The notes under the pieces are model-generated. The model was not told the origin of the DNA. It searched no databases and saw nothing but the letters and a program-made list of their open reading frames with translations. 64,000 bases of DNA from Deroplatys truncata (lineage: Eukaryota; Arthropoda; Insecta; Mantodea; Mantidae), in NCBI GenBank assembly GCA_030765065.1, contig CM060990.1:676357618-676421617 (forward strand), given 5' to 3'. Numbering within the stretch: the first letter of the stretch is position 1; each line of letters starts with the position of its first letter. Positions 59,746-64,000 of this stretch are shown piece after piece. The position numbers were made by a program, and so were the translations under genes.

Positions 59746-60172
59746 AGAAATTTCCCTTCATTATACAAGACAAATTAAAGGCTGGAATTTTTGGTGGTCC
59801 TCAAATAAAGAAATTGATGAAGGATGAAGATTTGGAGAAGACAATGAATGAAAGAGAAATGAAAGCATAGACCGCCTTCCGATCAGTTACTGAAAACTTC
59901 TTAGGCAATAACAAAGATCCTAATTACAGGGCCATTGTCGAAACAATGTTAGAAAATTTCAAGAAGATTGATTGTAACATGAGTGTAAAGGTGCATTTTC
60001 TACATTCACATATCGACATTATAGTGAAAAGCATATTAAGGAAATGGAGAGGAGGTGCCAGGGGAGATGGAATGAAACTATGATGGCCGACTACTGTTGG
60101 ATTTTGAGGAGGGACAGTCATTTTAAAGGTTCTGCAAGGAAGTCAAAGAAGAGAAGGCTTGAAAAAAATTAA
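59726..60172 (+). pseudogene. Fragment of a multicopy arthropod protein of unknown function
   Basis: Frame 1 reads YLSKKFPFIIQDKLKAGIF then GGPQIKKLMKD; an in-frame TAG at 59868 stands where Trp is expected. It continues FRSVTENFLGNNKDPNYR, NMSVKVHFLHSHID. An internal deletion near 60020 then joins, in another frame, EKHIKEMERRCQGRWNETM and MADYCWILRRD with a basic C-terminus. I recall this LSKKFP...FLHSHLD...DYCW layout from many insect and spider genomes as an uncharacterised repeat-associated protein. Function unknown; this copy is dead. Confidence 0.65.
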
Positions 60173-60174
60173 AT

Positions 60175-60485
60175 GAAACACTTTGGTTTCTTGTTTTGTT
60201 AAAATGTAGTCATGAAATAAATTAGGGGAATTCTTGAGAGTATTCTTAAAATGTTTCTTGAATAAAACCTTACCTTGTGTGAAATGGTATTTGAATACTT
60301 TTCTACGCTCATTAGTAAAATTGTCAAAACATTACTTCTTATTTTGTGTAAAAACCTGACGTGATAGAAAAAAACGGAAGTTATTTCTGGAATCAGCATA
60401 AAAACTTGATTCAAGAACACCTACTTTTAAGAAATCATCTGACAAAAAGTTTGAAAATGCAGATTAGTGTAATAAATAACAAGAC
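60175..60485. other. Unassigned spacer
   Basis: Nothing recognised before the mitochondrial insertion. Confidence 0.5.
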
Positions 60486-60489
60486 GATA

Positions 60490-60850
60490 AGAAATTAAAC
60501 CTAATCCATCTCAACCTAATAAAATTCTAATCAAATTTGGACTAATAATTAAAAATATTATTGACAATACAAATATTAAAACTAAAAAAACAAATCGATT
60601 TAATGATATATCTCTTGCTATATAATCGTCACTATAAAAATTACTAAAGATGAAATAAGTATATCAAAACTTATAAATAATGATGATATTCAACCTATAT
60701 AATAATGTTATAACTACAGAAGAAGAATTTAATCAAGCAATTTCTCATTCAACAAAATAAACTAAATTCTTTAAAATGCAATGTACATATAAATAAAAAC
60801 CTTAATAAAGAAAATAACAATATCAAAAAATATAATAAAACACAATGATA
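60490..60850 (-). pseudogene. ND5: ND5 N-terminal fragment (NUMT)
   Basis: In the mitochondrial code the minus strand gives SSSVVMTLLYRWN, ARDMSLNRFVFLVLMFVLSM and MSPNLIRILLGWDGLGL, the N-terminal region of NADH dehydrogenase subunit 5. It ends where nuclear sequence begins at about 60488. Confidence 0.85.
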
Positions 60851-60889
60851 AATAAACCACAACCTCAGATAATTCAATTTATTATACGT

Positions 60890-60956
60890 ATGACACAACA
60901 AATCACAATTTTGTTATCAACTACTAAAGTAATAACTTTTAAAATCAAACTAATAC
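60890..60956 (-). pseudogene. trnH: Degenerate trnH (NUMT)
   Basis: Occupies the trnH position between ND5 and ND4. AGTTTGATTTTAAAA followed by TTACTTTAGTAGTTGATAA corresponds to the D arm and anticodon arm, with the GTG anticodon altered. Confidence 0.5.
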
Positions 60957-62274
60957 TTAATCTCTTTTTAAAATTAAAAAATTTAAAGGTATTCAATGTA
61001 ATATTAATAATAAATATTCACGACAATATCCACTAACTGTTTTATAATTTCCAGAATAATAAATACCATGCTGACTATATGAATACAAATATAAGGTATA
61101 AGCAGCTCTAAAAAAAAGAAATGAATAAAGAAATAGTATTAATATTTACATTCAACCTATTATACTATTAAATAAACCAATCTCTCCTAATAAATTTAAA
61201 GAAGGAGGTGCTACTATATTAGACGACGATTGTAAAAATCTTCATAATGTTATTCTTGGTATTAAATTTAATAAACCTTCATTAATTAATAATCTTCGTC
61301 TTCCTAAACTTTCATAACTAATATTAGCCAAACAGAATAAACCACATGAACATAAACCATGAGCAATTATTAAAATAAACGTTATATAGAATCCTCAAAT
61401 ATTTAATGTTATTAAACCTCCTACAACTAATCCTATATGAGCTACAGATGAATAAGCAATTAATGCTTTCATATCTACCTGACGTAAACATATTAAACTA
61501 ATTAAAAATCCTCCAATTAATCTAATAGATAACCAAAAGATATTAATCAATATTCCTATCTCCATTAAATATTAAAAAAACCGTATTAAACCATAACCAC
61601 CTAATTTTAATAAAACTCCAGCCAAAATCATTGATCCTGAAACTGGGGTCCCCACATGTGGCTTAGGTAATCATAAATGTGTTAAGTATATAGGCATTTT
61701 AATTAAAAACGCCGAATTATTCTAAGATAAAATATAAATTTATAAAATCATTTTTGTAAGCCAGTGAAAAAATTAAATAATTTAAATTATTATAAAGCTA
61801 TATTATTTCTAATAATAATGGTAATGAAGCAAATAAGGTATAAAATAACAGATAAATTCTAGCTTCCAATCGCTCAAATTGATATCCTCAACCAAAGATT
61901 AAAAACAAGGTTGGAATTAAACTTCCCTAAAAAAAACAAAATAAAATGAAATAAAACTTATTCTACAAAAAGTACAAAATAATATTAACAAATAGTATTA
62001 AAATTATAAGTAAAATAAATTATTATAAAATTTATATCGAATTACAGAGTAACTAGCTAAAATTATTAAAATACAAATCCAAAATCTTAATATAATCAAA
62101 CCATATGATAAATAATCATAACCAAAAATATATCTTAACTCTATTCAACAAAACAGTACACATTAATTAAAAATATCAATGATATAAAAAATAAAAAATT
62201 CTGAATTAATCATCAACTTTTATTTATAAAACATAATGGAGTTAAAAAACAACATACGTAATATATCTTAACAT
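60957..62274 (-). pseudogene. ND4: ND4 (NUMT), near full length
   Basis: From ATG (complement of 62272-62274) to TAA (60957-60959), 1318 bp against about 1335 bp in insect mtDNA. Diagnostic phrases: [69 protein letters not shown] and AAYTLYLYSYSQHGMYYSG. Several frameshifts and stops in the first third. The start overlaps the ND4L stop in the classic ATGTTAA. Confidence 0.9.
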
Positions 62275-62540
62275 TGTGATAAATCAAATGAATTAAAATA
62301 ATCGTATCCATGAGTACGAATTATTGAAACTAAAATTTATAATCCCAATACACCTTCACAAACCGCAAATGACAAAAGTTATTGTTATATGCAATTTCCT
62401 TATTATAATAACTAAATAAAATATAAAACAATAAATAATACTAATACAGTAAATTCTAAACTTAATAAAGTTATTATTAAAGCTTACGTTTAGAAGAAAG
62501 AACTCATAAACCACATAAAAATATAAAACAAAATATTATT
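62268..62540 (-). pseudogene. ND4L: ND4L (NUMT)
   Basis: Minus strand gives LLSLEFTVLVLFIVLYF and, after disruptions, FAVCEGVLGL and VSMIRTHGYDYF, ending TAA in the ATGTTAA overlap. Confidence 0.85.
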
Positions 62541-62550
62541 AGCATTAAGC

Positions 62551-62618
62551 GTTTTAGTAGTATATAATAAAACATGCTTCTAGTAAACCAAAAACAAGAA
62601 CAAATTAACTTTTAAAAC
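62551..62618 (+). pseudogene. trnT: trnT (NUMT), anticodon mutated
   Basis: GTTTTAGTAGTATATAATAA at the 5' end pairs with ...TTTTAAAAC at the 3' end. The anticodon arm TGCTTCTAGTAAACCA shows changes from the expected TGT anticodon. Confidence 0.75.
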
Positions 62619-62619
62619 T

Positions 62620-62684
62620 TCAAAGGAAAGAAATCTTTATCATTAATTTCCAAAACTAATATTTGATTATAGACTACGCTTTGA
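62620..62684 (-). pseudogene. trnP: trnP (NUMT)
   Basis: The minus strand gives TCAAAGCGTAGTCTATAATC, ATTAGTTTTGGAAATTAATG (TGG anticodon arm) and CTTTCCTTTGA; the acceptor ends TCAAAG and CTTTGA pair. It is the best preserved part of the insertion. Confidence 0.8.
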
Positions 62685-62689
62685 TATTT

Positions 62690-62770
62690 TGCATTTATTA
62701 TTAACAATCAGCGTAATTCTTAGAATTAATTTTTCACTTTTAAATCATGCTTTATCTTTCTTCAAAACAT
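62690..62770 (+). pseudogene. ND6: ND6 N-terminal fragment (NUMT)
   Basis: Plus strand in the mitochondrial code gives LLLTISVIL and INFSLLNHALSFF, then breaks into nuclear sequence near 62775. Confidence 0.7.
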
Positions 62771-62777
62771 TATGTAG

Positions 62778-63850
62778 GGGTAGGAGGGGCAAGTGAGTCA
62801 AGTGGGGCAAGAGCGTCACCTTCATTTTCTTCCACAATACACATTTCTTGGGACCTGGTAGGAGGCTATCAGTAAGAGCTTTTGCTGCCCGGAAGTGTGA
62901 CAATAGAGAAAGTGACGCTCCAGGAAAAACTGCAGTTTTGGCAGGTAAATATTATTTTTGGTGATTTTGATGTAAGAACTGCTATTTCTAAGAGCAGGTG
63001 TATTGTATTCTAACAAGTTAATTTCATGGCAGATTTTAATGCTCCTTAAATGGCATTGTTTGAAGCATATTCTGGTGCAGTGGCGTCAGAATACCTAAGC
63101 TACCCTCTATGACAGGTACCAATTTATTCCGAGTAGTAGTGGCGGGGCAAGCGAGTCAACTAGAATACTGGCAGTGACGCACTTGCCCCACCATTCGTGT
63201 GTGCAAAACTACAAGTCTATATTTAATTTATTTAGAAGATTTAGTAACTACTGCCAGCTTTGACAATATAATAAAGAAGTTATGTCTAAAGCATAGTTTA
63301 ATTATATTGAAACTCGTATTGCAGGTATGGTCCGGAACTATAAAAGGAAAACTGATAGAAGGAAGGGTGGACAGAAGATGATGCTCAAGTGGCATTAAAC
63401 GAGATCAGATCTGGTTTAATACCAAGTTTCGAAGAGTGGATTAGCTGCATTAAGTGCAAGCAGTGGATGCATGAGGAATGCACAGATAATGAAACTGGCA
63501 GTAAGAGTTTTGTATGTGATACCTGCCGTTAAAACAAGTGACTATTCTTTTATTTGTCTTTTTTTCCGTGGTTCATGTTATTTTATGCAATGTTTACAAG
63601 TAAGAACATCAGCAGTCTTGCGAAGTTAATCCAAGTGAATATCTACTGAGCTTAAGATGTGACAATAGCAGTTGAACTATGGACCTCAGTGAATATTTTA
63701 TTTATAAGTGATCAGTACATGTTATATTTTATTGGATTAGACTTGCCATGTGTTATAGCTTCAGAAAAAAATTAATTTTAAATAAAGGTTGTTGCTCTTC
63801 TTTGCTAGAATTGTTTAACATGTTTAACGACTCACTTGCCCCACTCATTT
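62778..63850 (+). mobile_element. Internally deleted pogo/Tigger-like DNA transposon
   Basis: GGGGCAAGTGAGTC at 62786-62799 is inverted as GACTCACTTGCCCC near 63829-63842, forming terminal inverted repeats. Further copies of the motif lie near 62804, 63143 and, inverted, 63181. A short frame between them has the N- and C-terminal parts of a pogo-type transposase but no catalytic domain. The exact termini and a TA duplication were not resolved. Confidence 0.7.
63327..63532 (+). pseudogene. Fused N-terminal HTH and C-terminal zinc finger of a pogo-like transposase
   Basis: The ATG lies five bases downstream of a CGTATTGCAG acceptor-like site. It starts MVRNYKRKTDRRKG, the usual opening of insect pogo-type (HTH_psq plus DDE_1) proteins. 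A small insertion shifts the frame to WTEDDAQVALNEIRSG, the rest of the first HTH helix. It then jumps directly to EEWISCIKCKQWMHEEC and SFVCDTCR, the C-terminal PHD-like finger (C-x2-C, H-x2-C, C-x2-C) and stop at 63532. The whole DDE domain is missing. A classic deletion derivative. Confidence 0.7.
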
Positions 63851-63854
63851 CTAA

Positions 63855-64000
63855 GTTTATTTTTTCTATTTTAGGAAATTGTAAATAAGAACAAAATATT
63901 TTAACATAGGTATTTAAGATGCTGAATGTATTAGCTGTAATTTAACGTATTCCTAAAACTTAAACTTAAATACCATGTACATTAGAAAGAAAAAACGAAA
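63855..64000. other. Unassigned right edge
   Basis: AT-rich, nothing recognised. Confidence 0.5.

Larger units (their letters stand above)
60488..62775 (-). other. Nuclear insertion of mitochondrial DNA (NUMT), ~2.3 kb
   Basis: A very AT-rich block whose content is colinear with insect mtDNA: 5' part of ND5, trnH, ND4, ND4L (all minus), trnT (plus), trnP (minus), start of ND6 (plus). Codons make sense in the invertebrate mitochondrial code (TGA Trp, ATA Met, AGA Ser). Many frameshifts and stops and a mutated trnT anticodon show it is old and non-functional. It is flanked by nuclear repeats on both sides. Confidence 0.93.

Noticed and set aside
60845-61036. 63-codon + strand frame
   Set aside because: Antisense to the NUMT trnH/ND4 region and AT-rich.

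Overview
This window is eukaryotic, repeat-dominated DNA with no intact host gene that I can recognise. The best guess is an insect with a large, TE-rich genome. Evidence: an old mitochondrial insertion with the insect gene order ND5-trnH-ND4-ND4L-trnT-trnP-ND6 read in the invertebrate mitochondrial code; tRNA-derived SINEs; Gypsy, Penelope-like and non-LTR elements of the kinds common in arthropods; and a fragment of a multicopy arthropod protein. A polyneopteran is plausible, but I cannot prove the order from this sequence.

Layout. 1-25118: a tandem array of eight roughly 3.4-kb units, the last truncated. Units are 3364/3365 bp or 3590 bp, the longer form carrying an internal 228-bp duplication. 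Units 1-3 recur as units 5-7 with an exact 13,683-bp offset, a higher-order repeat. Each unit holds a copy of a dispersed TIR-type family (called R here) interrupted by a tRNA-derived SINE, plus about 2.4 kb of other DNA with a + strand 69/80-codon ORF and a - strand last-exon-like ORF behind a good splice acceptor. 25118-31080: another R copy, SINEs, a microsatellite, a hairpin and a minus-strand LINE fragment. 31085-35320: 5' LTR, primer-binding site, gag and protease of a decayed Gypsy-like element. 35957-39535: two head-to-tail Penelope-like copies, the first partial and split by a 317-bp retroposon with a 15-bp target-site duplication. 39536-42345: a frameshifted LINE.

42879-57338 is the most interesting region: a 14,460-bp unit bounded by 2.3-2.4-kb inverted arms and flanked by the 6-bp direct repeat TTTATA. 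It encloses an intact 471-aa DDE transposase (D195, D286, E369; DD82E spacing), R modules, a hAT fragment, an inner inverted repeat and minisatellites. Each arm carries a tRNA-like pol III promoter, subterminal repeats and GCGCATGCGC-type palindromes. The inner ends of the arms resemble the outer termini, so the structure may be a composite of two inverted 2.3-kb elements.

57345-64000: an 83-bp minisatellite, a broken conserved arthropod protein, the 2.3-kb nuclear mitochondrial insertion, and an internally deleted pogo/Tigger-like transposon that fuses the N-terminal HTH to the C-terminal zinc finger.

Only the DDE transposase has a long, uninterrupted, family-consistent reading frame. Everything else coding-like is fragmentary.
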